Part shown: piece by piece, positions 8,790 through 17,500 of the stretch
How positions within the stretch are numbered: position 1 is the first letter of the stretch
Layout of the letters: each line of letters starts with the position of its first letter
Assembly (NCBI RefSeq): GCF_947503875.1
Contig: NZ_CANNFH010000007.1
Span: 1-64,000, forward strand
Origin: an uncultured Polaribacter sp.
GTDB lineage: Bacteria; Bacteroidota; Bacteroidia; Flavobacteriales; Flavobacteriaceae
DNA: 64,000 nucleotides
Direction of reading: 5' to 3'
Translations under genes and position numbers: made by a program
Notes under the pieces: model-generated
What the model was told of the DNA's origin: nothing
Seen by the model: the letters and a program-made list of their open reading frames with translations, nothing else
Databases searched by the model: none

Positions 8790-9974
8790 TTAATTAATTA
8801 AATCACCAAATAAGAAGTTAGTACTTAAGCCTATTAAGTGAACATTAGAATTAAGTGTTTTAATTTCTTTCCATTGAATTTCAAAATTTACTTTAGGTTT
8901 TCCCTCACTATCATTTAAACTTATTGGTACGCCTAATTTCCAATTAATTCCGTCATAAGTTCCAAAGTTAAATTCTACTGAAGGACTAAATCCAAAAGAC
9001 CCAAAATTGGTGTTAACAAAAAAGGCTGGTTCTAACAATATGGATGGTGTCACAAAAGGATTATAATCTGCAATAAATATATTTTCAGTATTAGTAATTA
9101 CACTAGTATTATTAAAACCTGTTTCTAAAGTTTGAAATACATTTGGACTAAGATTCTCTATTAAAAGATTGTTATTATTCTTTGCATTAAATAATCCCTT
9201 CAAGAATATAGAGTAACCTTTAGAGAATTCCCACATTGTATTTGCTGATAAACTTACAGAAGCTTCCCAAAAACTATGTTCTTTGTCTTCAACAGTTATA
9301 TTTGGCGAAACCTGATAAGTCTTTTCACCAAAAGGCAGATAAACTTCTAAAGAGTACCAATGATTCCATTGATAATTATAAAGGTTATTTGCTTTTATAT
9401 ATTTAATTTCTTTTTCTACCATTTCTACATATAACTCTTCTGCATTATCTGACACTGTATTATATTCTTTATATAATTTAGCTCTATTTCTTTTTATGGT
9501 TGCTTTTCTGTCTAAGCCATCTGTGTTTTTAAAATTTAAAATACCTCTTCCAATTATTGAAAATTTATAAGTAAATCCTATATTATTTTTCTGAAAAGCT
9601 TCTTCTTCACTAAAATCAAATAATGTAGCAAATTTATTTGATGACTTTATTTTAAAATTACCACTATGAATATATTTTAATCTTTGAAGCTTATTTTTAG
9701 TTCTAGAATCATAATTAAAACCTATTGATAAAGATTTATCGCTTGCGTCTATACTTGCATAAAATTTTTGTAATGATAAATTATTAGAACCTGCAAAAGC
9801 AGTACCTATTTCACTGGCAAAAAAGACGTTTAACATTTTGTCATTAAACAAAGCATCTTTGGTATCTGTGGCCTCTAAATCTCTTTGATAAAGTTGATAA
9901 GGCACATCTTGTGAAAAGCTATTGAAATAACTTAACACAAATAAAATGACTAATAAATTATTTACAATCTTCAT
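8790..9974 (-). CDS. Unrecognised secreted beta-barrel-like protein inside the hsd operon
   Basis: A 394-residue protein with a clear signal peptide (MKIVNNLLVILFVLSYFNSF, cleavage after FSQ). The mature part is rich in alternating aromatic and polar residues and ends in short strand-like segments (FGFSPSVEFNFGTY, NVHLIGLSTNFLFGDLIN), which suggests an outer-membrane or periplasmic beta-sheet protein. I do not recognise a family. It lies directly upstream of hsdR (2-nt gap) and on the same strand as hsdM and hsdS. An exported protein in a restriction operon is unexpected. It may be passenger DNA carried with the defence locus, or it may act at the envelope. An 82-nt gap to the gene upstream could hold its own promoter. 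Confidence 0.75.
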   Translation of the reverse strand: MKIVNNLLVILFVLSYFNSFSQDVPYQLYQRDLEATDTKDALFNDKMLNVFFASEIGTAFAGSNNLSLQKFYASIDASDKSLSIGFNYDSRTKNKLQRLKYIHSGNFKIKSSNKFATLFDFSEEEAFQKNNIGFTYKFSIIGRGILNFKNTDGLDRKATIKRNRAKLYKEYNTVSDNAEELYVEMVEKEIKYIKANNLYNYQWNHWYSLEVYLPFGEKTYQVSPNITVEDKEHSFWEASVSLSANTMWEFSKGYSIFLKGLFNAKNNNNLLIENLSPNVFQTLETGFNNTSVITNTENIFIADYNPFVTPSILLEPAFFVNTNFGSFGFSPSVEFNFGTYDGINWKLGVPISLNDSEGKPKVNFEIQWKEIKTLNSNVHLIGLSTNFLFGDLIN

Positions 9975-10056
9975 AATATTTAATTTTTTTGGTTAACCAT
10001 AAAAATAGGAAATGCAATTATTGTTAAATATACCTAGAGATAAGTATTTTTTTAAC

Positions 10057-10611
10057 TTATAAATTACTCCTATCAAATATTTTTAACTCTAATTCTGCTA
10101 AAGATAAACCTTTGTAATCTTCTACATTTTTGGTTATTAATTTCGCTTTCTCAATAACTAATTCGTAATGTGTTTCATCTTCAAATTGAGTCCAAGGTAA
10201 AAGTTGGAAAGCATCTAAATTATTCGCTTTTAATATTTTAATGATTTTTTCTTGTATAATTCTATCTATAGGAAAATGAGGTGGCTCTTGTACTTCTTTT
10301 AAACACCACAAATATTTTAAATAAAGATTGATTAATTTTTGACCAACTCCAAAGTTAATTGGAATACAATTTCCCTCAATTCTTAGGTTTTGGCTATATT
10401 TAACTAATTCATAAATACTTTCAATATGTTGCTCCTGCTCTACTTTTTGATGGTATTTTTTAGCAACAATTTTTTCTACTTCTTTACGTAAAGCTTTTCT
10501 AAATTCCGTTCTAATCTTTTCGGAATAGTTTTCTTTATAAATATTGGCACGTTGAAAAGCGCCACCAAAAGTGAGTATCCAAATTTCGTTATTTAAAAAT
10601 TCTTTTTTCAT
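10057..10611 (-). CDS. Unrecognised 184-residue protein in the hsd operon
   Basis: The ATG at 10611 gives 184 residues. The frame is open 18 nt further upstream only through a TTG codon that lies within the hsdS remnant, so ATG is preferred. It is a soluble, charged protein beginning MKKEFLNNEIWILTFGGAF, with a Lys/Glu-rich middle and the segments INFGVGQKLINLYLKYLW and FQLLPWTQFEDETHYE. No signal peptide, membrane helix or catalytic motif is recognised. Its position between hsdS and hsdR suggests an accessory to the restriction system, but this is inference from location only. Confidence 0.7.
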   Translation of the reverse strand: MKKEFLNNEIWILTFGGAFQRANIYKENYSEKIRTEFRKALRKEVEKIVAKKYHQKVEQEQHIESIYELVKYSQNLRIEGNCIPINFGVGQKLINLYLKYLWCLKEVQEPPHFPIDRIIQEKIIKILKANNLDAFQLLPWTQFEDETHYELVIEKAKLITKNVEDYKGLSLAELELKIFDRSNL

Positions 10612-10621
10612 AACTATTATT

Positions 10622-10699
10622 CTAAACAAACATTTCCTGCAACAAGTCTTTTTTAAAGGTTTGTATTTTTGCTATTTGTGTTTGAAGGTTGTCTATTTT
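10622..10699 (-). pseudogene. Remnant of the 3' end of a second hsdS
   Basis: Read on the minus strand, this stretch encodes KKIDNLQTQIAKIQTFKKDL followed by LQEMFV and a stop. It closely matches the C-terminus of the intact HsdS (TTVQTQIEKTQTFKKGLLQQMFV). About 65 of 79 nucleotides also match 11145-11223, by eye. There is no start codon or upstream body: its 5' end abuts the stop of the 129-residue gene. It therefore looks like the tail of a former hsdS whose body was replaced or displaced when the accessory genes arrived, or a duplication scar. It could serve as a recombination target. Confidence 0.85.
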
Positions 10700-11082
10700 T
10701 TTATAAAACTAATCAAAGAAATTATAATGGCGATTATTGAAATCAAAATTGGTAACCACCAATATTTAACTGAATAATATTTATAATCTTCTAATTTTTG
10801 TTTTCTTATGACATTACTGATATAATACTTTTTAAAACCATTTTTTGTATCAATAATATCAATACCTTTTTGTGTTAGAGTTGTTGTAAAGTGTTCATTA
10901 TCAATAAATCCAGATTGATGAAACAAGTCATGATCTTTACCAAATTGAATAAACCAAAACTTTAAACCTTTAACTAAACCAGAATAAGTTTGTTGCCTAT
11001 TGAAATCTGACATGACTGAGTTTTTAATTTTAATAAAACCTTCTGTTCCTTCTTTTATTCTTATCTTATCTTTTTCTTTCAT
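10693..11082 (-). CDS. Unrecognised small C-tail-anchored protein in the hsd operon
   Basis: A 129-residue protein with a soluble N-terminal domain (residues 1-105) and one hydrophobic helix at the extreme C-terminus (YWWLPILISIIAIIISLISF) ending FIKK. This layout suggests a tail-anchored inner-membrane protein with the soluble part in the cytoplasm. No family is recognised. It lies 60 nt downstream of hsdS, on the same strand, and its stop abuts the hsdS remnant. A membrane-anchored accessory protein in a restriction operon is unusual; whether it contributes to defence is unknown. Confidence 0.7.
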   Translation of the reverse strand: MKEKDKIRIKEGTEGFIKIKNSVMSDFNRQQTYSGLVKGLKFWFIQFGKDHDLFHQSGFIDNEHFTTTLTQKGIDIIDTKNGFKKYYISNVIRKQKLEDYKYYSVKYWWLPILISIIAIIISLISFIKK

Positions 11083-11142
11083 TTTATATTTTTTTAAAGT
11101 TTCTATATTAGTATAATAAAGAACTTTAAAACTGTTTTGTTT

Positions 11143-12564
11143 TTAAACAAACATTTGTTGCAACAAACCTTTTTTAAACGTTTGTGTTTTTTCTATTTGC
11201 GTTTGTACTGTGGTTATTTTTGCGTCTATAGCACTTAAATAATTGGCTATTTTTTGTTGTTCTTTTAAGGATGGTAAAGAAACTTTAATTTTTGAAAAAG
11301 AATCTACAGATATTGTAAAACGTGTACTTCCAGTAGCTAAACGACTTATTTGTCTTAAAACATTTTGAGTATTACAAAAGTAATGTGAATACATTAAATC
11401 TAATTTTAACTTTGGTCTAAATCTTATTAAATGATAGCTATACAATGTATTCTTTAAATCTTCAAAAATTACTACTGAATGCCCTATATCTGAAGGTGTT
11501 TCAGAAGATGGTGTAAATAAAATATCTCCTTTTTTTAAATCTGACATTTTTAACTGTGTTTCATTTGCCGAAACTTCCATTAAATTATGTAGGTTTTTAT
11601 TAAGAATTTCTTCATGTCTATAAACATTCATATAATTTACAAGATTAATTATCTTTTGACCTTGAACTATTTTTTTATCTACACTACTTGTTTTAAACTC
11701 TCCAATCTCCCCCAACCTCCTCTCTTCCCAATCTGGGAAACTAGAATTTGCGTTTTGTAACTTTGAGATTGCTTCACTATCGTTCGCAATGACGTCTGGT
11801 TTAAAACGCAATTTTGGTCCTGAGTTTGCCGAAGGAAAAATTTGTTGCATTGCGCCTTTTTTGTAGGCTTCTAAAAGCGTTTTCTTTTTGGTAAGTTGTT
11901 GTATTTTAGTGTCTACTGCTGTTAAAAATGTGGCTATTTTTTGTTGTTCTTTTAGGGTAGGGAAACCTACTTTAGTTTTTCGTAATTCTTTACCAGATAT
12001 ACCTTGAACTGTAGTTCCAATTGCTTTTCTATTAATTAATTTTTGATAAACTGGAGATAGCATATAATGAAGTAAATACAAATTTTCTATTTTTTCTTTA
12101 CCTCTTAATTTTATAACTCTTTGTGCCAAAGCTATTTTTTGTTTATCAACTTGAGCAATATTTCCAAGCGGTGCTTCAGTAGTAAATAAAATATCTCCTA
12201 TTTCTGGTTTACCTTTACTCATTACTAAATCATAATTTTGCACAGGAACATATTCTTTAGATTTTTCATAATCAATATATCCTTTTTTTATGTTTTTTGC
12301 TGTAATTAAAAATATTCCTTTACTCGCTTTTTCTGGCGCTTTTCCTCTGTAATCAACATAAGAAGTAAGATTGTCCATTTTATCAAGTAACCAATCCCCC
12401 TCAAACTCTTTAAAACGAAGTTTGGGAATTAAAGAAACGGATTGCTTCGTTCGTTCCTCACTCGCAATGACGTTTGGTTTGTTTGCAATGACGTTTGATT
12501 TGTCATTGCGAGGTACGAAGCAATCTGTTGTACGCGCTGTTTTATTGGTTTGTGAGTTGTTCAT
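11143..12564 (-). CDS. hsdS: Type I restriction-modification specificity subunit, HsdS
   Basis: A 473-residue DNA-recognition subunit with two target-recognition halves. The first begins LRFKEFEGDW (about 49) and ends with a coiled coil after LKEQQKIATFLTAVDTKIQQ. The second begins FPDWEERRLGEIGEF (about 277) and ends after LKEQQKIANYLSAIDAKI, with the usual QQMFV C-terminus. Two regions are palindromic repeats read as protein: residues about 13-43 (CFVPRNDK, VIANKPNVIASEERTKQS) between the start codon and the normal N-terminus, and DVIANDSEAISKL (about 256-268) in the linker between the halves. The only ATG upstream of the conserved body is at 12564, so the repeat-encoded peptide is probably translated. 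It follows hsdM by 74 bp. Confidence 0.95.
   Translation of the reverse strand: MNNSQTNKTARTTDCFVPRNDKSNVIANKPNVIASEERTKQSVSLIPKLRFKEFEGDWLLDKMDNLTSYVDYRGKAPEKASKGIFLITAKNIKKGYIDYEKSKEYVPVQNYDLVMSKGKPEIGDILFTTEAPLGNIAQVDKQKIALAQRVIKLRGKEKIENLYLLHYMLSPVYQKLINRKAIGTTVQGISGKELRKTKVGFPTLKEQQKIATFLTAVDTKIQQLTKKKTLLEAYKKGAMQQIFPSANSGPKLRFKPDVIANDSEAISKLQNANSSFPDWEERRLGEIGEFKTSSVDKKIVQGQKIINLVNYMNVYRHEEILNKNLHNLMEVSANETQLKMSDLKKGDILFTPSSETPSDIGHSVVIFEDLKNTLYSYHLIRFRPKLKLDLMYSHYFCNTQNVLRQISRLATGSTRFTISVDSFSKIKVSLPSLKEQQKIANYLSAIDAKITTVQTQIEKTQTFKKGLLQQMFV
11764..11797. repeat. Palindromic repeat fragment inside hsdS (inter-domain linker)
   Basis: The stretch GATTGCTTCACT...CGCAATGACG belongs to the same family as the half-elements at 12430-12535 and 12588-12638. 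It is in frame with hsdS and encodes the linker peptide DVIANDSEAIS between the two recognition halves, a site where extra residues should be tolerated. Confidence 0.8.
12430..12535. repeat. Inverted pair of palindromic repeats at the start of hsdS
   Basis: GATTGCTTCGTTC...TCGCAATGACG is followed by GTCATTGCGAGGTACGAAGC in the opposite orientation, so the pair can form a long hairpin. The whole unit is read through in frame and supplies about 30 residues of the HsdS N-terminus. Similar sequences recur in the spacer upstream and in the hsdS linker. Confidence 0.82.
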
Positions 12565-12587
12565 TTTAATTGGTTAGTTTGTAATTT

Positions 12588-12638
12588 AAGATTGCTTCAC
12601 TGCGTTCGCAATGACGTTTGGGGTGTTCGCAATGACTT
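12588..12638. repeat. Palindromic repeat fragments in the hsdM-hsdS spacer
   Basis: Two half-copies of the AGATTGCTTCACTGCGTTCG...CAATGAC element, ending GTTCGCAATGAC, fill most of the 74-bp spacer between the hsdM stop and the hsdS start. Confidence 0.75.
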
Positions 12639-14213
12639 TTAGAATGGTGTATCAATATTTAATTCTTTGCAGAAGTCTGCAATGGTTTTGTCTGTGGCTG
12701 CTATTTCTTGTTCTAATGCTTTTAAATCTTTGGCAACATCGTTTAAAATTACAGGCTCATCTTCTTCAAAGGTATCTACATAACGTGGTATGTTTAAATT
12801 GTAGTCGTTTTCTTTCACTTCGTCTAAAGTGGCAACATAACTGTATTTGTCTTTGGTTTCTCGGTTTCTGTAGGTTTGTATAATGTCTTGTAAATGCGCA
12901 TCTGTTAATACATTTTGGGTTTTTACTTTTTCAAAATGGTTGCTGGCATCTATAAACAAAATATTTCGACTGCGCTCAATATGGCTGTTTCTGTCTTTTT
13001 TTAAAACCAATATGCATGTTGGTATACTTGTACCATAAAAAATATTGGCGGGCAACCCAATAACAGCATCTAATTGGTTTTTATCTTCAATTAAATATTT
13101 TCTAATATGCCCTTCTGCAGCGCCTCTAAACAAAACACCATGTGGTAAAACGCAGGCCATTGTTCCGTTTGCGTCTAACAAATGCACCATGTGTTGTACA
13201 AAAGCAAAATCTGCTTTACTTTTTGGTGCCATTTTGCCATAAGGCGAAAAACGCTCGTCGCTTATAATGCTATCTGGATTCCATTTTGCAGAAAAAGGCG
13301 GATTGGCAACAATGGCTTCAAATTGGGTTTCTAAATGTTTTGGAGACGGGTTTACTAACGTATCTTCATTATAAATATCGAACTTTTTGTAATGTACATT
13401 GTGCATTATCATGTTCATTCTACACAAGTTGTACGTAGTTGGGTTGCTTTCTTGTCCGTAAAAAGCGCCAACTTCTTTTACTTCTTTTGCCACACGCAAT
13501 AGCAAAGAACCAGAGCCACAAGTTGGGTCGTAAACCGATTTTAAACGCTCTTTATTGGTGGTTACCAATTGTGCTAAAATTTTAGAAACTTGTTGTGGTG
13601 TGTAAAATTCGCCTGCCTTCTTCCCTGCTCCAGATGCAAATTGTCCAATTAAATATTCGTAAGCATCGCCTAACAAATCATTCTCATTATTTGCCAAATC
13701 AAAATCGATACTTTGTAAATGTGTTAATACTTTTACAATTAAATCGTTTTTATTTTCTTCGGTTTTACCTAGTTTAGAACTGGTTAGGTCTAAATCTTCA
13801 AAAAGATTGCCAAAATCTTCTTCAGATTCACTGCCCATAGTACTTTGTTCTATATTGGTGAGTACTTTTTGTAAATCTTCTAAAATAAATTTGTTTGCAC
13901 CACCAGAATTTCCTCTTTTGGCGAGTTCATCAAACAATTCTGTAGGATGCAAAAAATAACCCAAAGCGTCTAAAGAAGAAAATTTAATTTCTTGTAAAAG
14001 CAATTCTTCAGATTCGTGACCTAAAACATCATCATAGCTTAAAAGATCTGGCTTTAAAATAATATTGGCATGTAAGCTCATTTTTTTACTTAGGTATTTG
14101 TAAAAAATAAAGCCTAAGATGTAATCTCTAAAATCGTCTGCATCCATATTACCACGTAAATCGTTGGCAATATTCCATAAAGTTTGGTGCAATTGTAGTT
14201 GGTTTTCTGACAT
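12639..14213 (-). CDS. hsdM: Type I restriction-modification DNA methyltransferase, HsdM subunit
   Basis: A 524-residue N6-adenine methyltransferase subunit. An N-terminal helical domain (1-150) precedes the catalytic domain with AdoMet motif I DPTCGSGSLLLR (about 228-239) and the catalytic motif NPPF (about 301-304). The length is normal. Near residues 409-417 the peptide NSHIERSRN interrupts the usual KKDR...ILFIDASN sequence; the DNA there (12964-12986, TTCGACTGCGCTCAATATGG) is a palindromic repeat half-element, so this is an in-frame insertion. First gene of the hsd operon; its product with HsdS forms the modification complex and with HsdR the restriction enzyme. Confidence 0.96.
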   Translation of the reverse strand: MSENQLQLHQTLWNIANDLRGNMDADDFRDYILGFIFYKYLSKKMSLHANIILKPDLLSYDDVLGHESEELLLQEIKFSSLDALGYFLHPTELFDELAKRGNSGGANKFILEDLQKVLTNIEQSTMGSESEEDFGNLFEDLDLTSSKLGKTEENKNDLIVKVLTHLQSIDFDLANNENDLLGDAYEYLIGQFASGAGKKAGEFYTPQQVSKILAQLVTTNKERLKSVYDPTCGSGSLLLRVAKEVKEVGAFYGQESNPTTYNLCRMNMIMHNVHYKKFDIYNEDTLVNPSPKHLETQFEAIVANPPFSAKWNPDSIISDERFSPYGKMAPKSKADFAFVQHMVHLLDANGTMACVLPHGVLFRGAAEGHIRKYLIEDKNQLDAVIGLPANIFYGTSIPTCILVLKKDRNSHIERSRNILFIDASNHFEKVKTQNVLTDAHLQDIIQTYRNRETKDKYSYVATLDEVKENDYNLNIPRYVDTFEEDEPVILNDVAKDLKALEQEIAATDKTIADFCKELNIDTPF

Positions 14214-14357
14214 TGAAATGTGTAATTTTTGTTATGAAATTGGTTTCATAAACAAGTGCAATTCTTTTTTTTTAAAATTAAGGAAAAAATTGAATTGTAC
14301 AAAGGGAAATTAAGGCTGATTTTAAAAAAATAAAATCTATACTTTAATTGAGTTCTC

Positions 14358-14958
14358 TCTAATAATACATCCTAAAATCTAACAATTTACAAGCCTTATA
14401 AAACTTTTGATGCAATTCTTCTACAACCTCCAAAATGTTTTCATCTTCGTTAAAAAGATTAAAAAAAGCTTTGTCTAATTGCGTGCTTGCAATTCCGTGA
14501 AACGGATTGCCATAGCCAGAAACAGCCTTTGCGCCTGTAATGTCTAAAAAATATTGCGCTTCTTCTTCGTCTAAATCTAAAATTTTGGCATTAGAAAAAT
14601 GTAAAATTTTACCTTGTAGCCTACCTTCAAACAATTCTGCTATTTCTTGTAAGCTATAATAGTAATCGTTTATGCACACATTATTGCCTTCGCCATTTAT
14701 AATTAGGTAAATAATTTCGTAATCTTTAAAGTTATGATCGTCAGATAATAAAACCGTTAAACTATCTTCTAAACCTTCTATAGTGTCACAAGTTTTATGA
14801 ATACTAGCAATACCAAATTGCGCCGTTAATTGCAATAAATCTTTTTGAGTTTCTGTAATTACATCAGTTTCAATATCATTTACAGCTTCTAAACAGTAAA
14901 TAAAATAATCGGTTTCTTTTAGATGTTCTTGTGGTAGTTTTGGTCTTTCTTGTAACAA
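14358..14958 (-). CDS. Unrecognised protein with a degenerate caspase/CHAT-like layout
   Basis: About 199 residues in an open frame whose only plausible upstream start is TTG at 14958; no in-frame ATG precedes the conserved-looking part (YFIYCLEAVND), and an in-frame stop lies seven codons further up. The pattern YLIINGEGN (about 83-91), then a helix (LQEIAELFEGRL), then GKILHFSNAKIL and later ITGAKAVSGYG, resembles CHAT/caspase-type peptidases, where one expects HG and a Cys in SAC. Here the His and Cys positions are Asn, so it would be catalytically dead. This fold suggestion is inference. It is preceded by a divergent gene and followed by the hsd operon 145 bp away on the same strand. Confidence 0.65.
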
Positions 14959-15172
14959 ATTTGTTGCTTTATAGAATTACAATACTGCTAAATTAAAACA
15001 ACTTTTTTATTTTTAGAATAGTTATGGTCTAGATATCGTATAAATTTTTCTGTAAATAATAGTTTTACTATAAGAAAAGCATGCTAAAAATTGTAAATGT
15101 GTTAAGAACAATTTAACAATGCAATTTTTATCTATTTGAAAATAGTATTTGATTTTTTCGTAAATTACTACT

Positions 15173-17437
15173 ATGAAAAAACAGTATTTTACACCAGGTA
15201 TTTTACAATACATTCCTTTTTTTTATGTGATTTGGTCCGATGATTTATTGTCATATTCAGAAATTTCTGTGGTTACCAAAGCTTTGGCAGCAGATAAAAC
15301 ACTAACAAAAGAAGATTTTGCGTATTTAAGCGCCTGTTTAGATAAAAAGAATCCACCAGCAAATGAAACCTTAAAAGATTGGAAAAACGCCATAGACAAT
15401 TCCAATATCAAATTGGTGGAAAGTGAAACCTATCCCCTAGCCACTTTTAGTCAGAAAATGATTTGCCATCATTTTGAAGATTGTCCTTTTAATCCACATT
15501 TAAAGGATATAGAAATCAATTTAGGCATTCAGCCAAATCATTACAATCATTTATTTGAAATAGAGATTGACAAAGAAACTACAGCAGATTTTTACGATGC
15601 AAAAGCAATAGATGCTATTTTAAAAGGCAGTGAAGTTGCTGTTATAGATGGTTTTAGAGCAACAGTAAATCATCCGCTTTTTAAGTGGCAAATTAAACGA
15701 ACTAAAGAAGATTTTAGAGCACATGTTTTAGAACAAGTAAAATATTTGGCTACCAAAGGTTATGGAGCCATGGCTTTTGAAGATGTTTATGGTGGTACAG
15801 AAAACATGAATGGCTATGCAGCTATTTTTGAAAACATGATGTATGTAGATGGCAGTTTAACCATAAAATTTGGTGTACAATTTGGACTTTTTGGTGGAAG
15901 TATTCAAAAATTAGGCACCAAAAAACACCACGATCAATATTTGTTAGAAACAGGAAAAGCGAATATTTTAGGCTGTTTTGCTATGACAGAAACGGGCCAT
16001 GGCTCTAATGTTAGAGGTATTAAAACCACAGCAACGTATGATGCTGAAACAGATAGCATTGTAATACATACACCAGGTAAAAATGATAATAAAGAATATA
16101 TTGGAAATGCTTTAGATTCTAAAATGGCATCTGTTTTTGCACAATTGATTGTGAATGGTAAAAACCATGGTGTACATGCAATTTTAGTAAATATTCGCGA
16201 TGAAAAACACAATTTAATGCCAGGCGTAATTATTGAAGATAATGGCTATAAATTAGGGTTAAATGGTGTAGATAATGGTAAAATTTGGTTTTATCAGGTA
16301 CGAGTGCCAAGAGAAAATTTATTAAATAAATATGGTGATATTACTAAAGATGGGCAGTATTTTTCTCAAATAGAAAATCCTAGCAAACGTTTTTTTACCA
16401 TGTTAGGTACTTTGGTTGGTGGTAGAATTTGTGTTGCTAGAGCTGGCTTAGGTGGCGCAAAAAAGGCGTTAGCCATTGCTGTAAAACATGCTTTAAAAAG
16501 AAGACAGTTTAATGATAGCATTAAAATTCAAGAAGATTTATTGATGGATTATCCAAGTCATCAATTACGATTAACGCCAGCTGTTGCTACTTGTTTTGTG
16601 TATGATGTTACTTTAACACATGTAATGAAAGTATATAGTGACAAAAACACAACCGACAAACGAAAAATAGAAACTCAAGTTGCCGGTTTAAAATCTATAA
16701 TTACTTGGTTTGCCAATGATACCATACAAGAATGTAGAGAAGCTTGTGGAGGAAAAGGCTATTTAATTGAAAATCAAATTGCAGATTTAAAAGGAGATGT
16801 AGACATTTTTACCACTTTTGAAGGCGACAATCACGTTTTGTTACAATTGGCTGCAAAAGGGGTTTTATCTGATTTTAAATCGGAATTTAACAGTGCTGGT
16901 TTTACAGCAGTATTAAAATTATTAGGCAATAGAATTGGCGATAAATTTAATACCATAAACCCAATTTATACCAACAATGTAGACAAAGCGCATTTGTACA
17001 ATCCAAAATTTCATAAACACGCTCTTGATTATCGAACCAGAAGATTAACCTATACAGTTGCTATGCGTATTCGTGATTATGTAAAAAAAGGAATACCTGC
17101 GTATCAAGCATTTTTAAAAGTACAAACGCACTTGTTAGCTTTAGGAAAAGCCTATAGTATAGCACTGGCTTACCATAATTTTGTAGATTTTACGGCTACT
17201 ATTGAAGATGAAAAAAACAAGCAACTTTTTGAAAAACTGGGAACTTTGTTCGCCTTAAATGAAATGAAAGAAGAGGCTTCTTGGTATTTAGAGCAAGGAT
17301 ATATTGGAGGTACAAAATCGAAAGCAATTCGTAAACGAGTAGAACGTCTTTCTACAGAATTAAGGCCACATATTGGGGTTTTGGTTGATGGATTTGGAAT
17401 TCCTGAACATTGTTTGGAGGCTCCCATTGCGAATTAA
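15173..17437 (+). CDS. Acyl-CoA oxidase / dehydrogenase family enzyme
   Basis: A 754-residue flavoenzyme that introduces the trans-2 double bond into acyl-CoA. The length fits the acyl-CoA oxidase class rather than the 380-residue dehydrogenases. The FAD/substrate motif CFAMTETGHGSNVRG is at about 269-283, preceded by HPLFKWQIKRT and GYGAMAFEDVYGG. The helical domains contain EACGGKGYLIENQIADLKGD and TTFEGDNHVLLQL, typical of the oxidase C-terminal half. No organelle-type targeting is expected; it is probably cytosolic fatty-acid oxidation. It stands alone, divergent from the CHAT-like gene with a 214-bp spacer that should hold its promoter. Whether it uses oxygen or an electron-transfer flavoprotein cannot be told from sequence. 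Confidence 0.92.
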   Translation: MKKQYFTPGILQYIPFFYVIWSDDLLSYSEISVVTKALAADKTLTKEDFAYLSACLDKKNPPANETLKDWKNAIDNSNIKLVESETYPLATFSQKMICHHFEDCPFNPHLKDIEINLGIQPNHYNHLFEIEIDKETTADFYDAKAIDAILKGSEVAVIDGFRATVNHPLFKWQIKRTKEDFRAHVLEQVKYLATKGYGAMAFEDVYGGTENMNGYAAIFENMMYVDGSLTIKFGVQFGLFGGSIQKLGTKKHHDQYLLETGKANILGCFAMTETGHGSNVRGIKTTATYDAETDSIVIHTPGKNDNKEYIGNALDSKMASVFAQLIVNGKNHGVHAILVNIRDEKHNLMPGVIIEDNGYKLGLNGVDNGKIWFYQVRVPRENLLNKYGDITKDGQYFSQIENPSKRFFTMLGTLVGGRICVARAGLGGAKKALAIAVKHALKRRQFNDSIKIQEDLLMDYPSHQLRLTPAVATCFVYDVTLTHVMKVYSDKNTTDKRKIETQVAGLKSIITWFANDTIQECREACGGKGYLIENQIADLKGDVDIFTTFEGDNHVLLQLAAKGVLSDFKSEFNSAGFTAVLKLLGNRIGDKFNTINPIYTNNVDKAHLYNPKFHKHALDYRTRRLTYTVAMRIRDYVKKGIPAYQAFLKVQTHLLALGKAYSIALAYHNFVDFTATIEDEKNKQLFEKLGTLFALNEMKEEASWYLEQGYIGGTKSKAIRKRVERLSTELRPHIGVLVDGFGIPEHCLEAPIAN

Positions 17438-17500
17438 ACAATCCATTTAATTCCGTTTATTATTATCTGATAAAATTTGAGAATTGTAATTATTAATTTT

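Noticed and set aside
10571..10777. Plus-strand 68-codon frame between the accessory genes
   Set aside because: It is antisense to the 184-aa start, the hsdS remnant and the 129-aa end, all of which have better support.
15022..15213. 63-codon minus-strand frame overlapping the acyl-CoA oxidase start
   Set aside because: It overlaps the start of a real gene on the other strand, has low-complexity AT-rich composition, and shows no recognisable domain.
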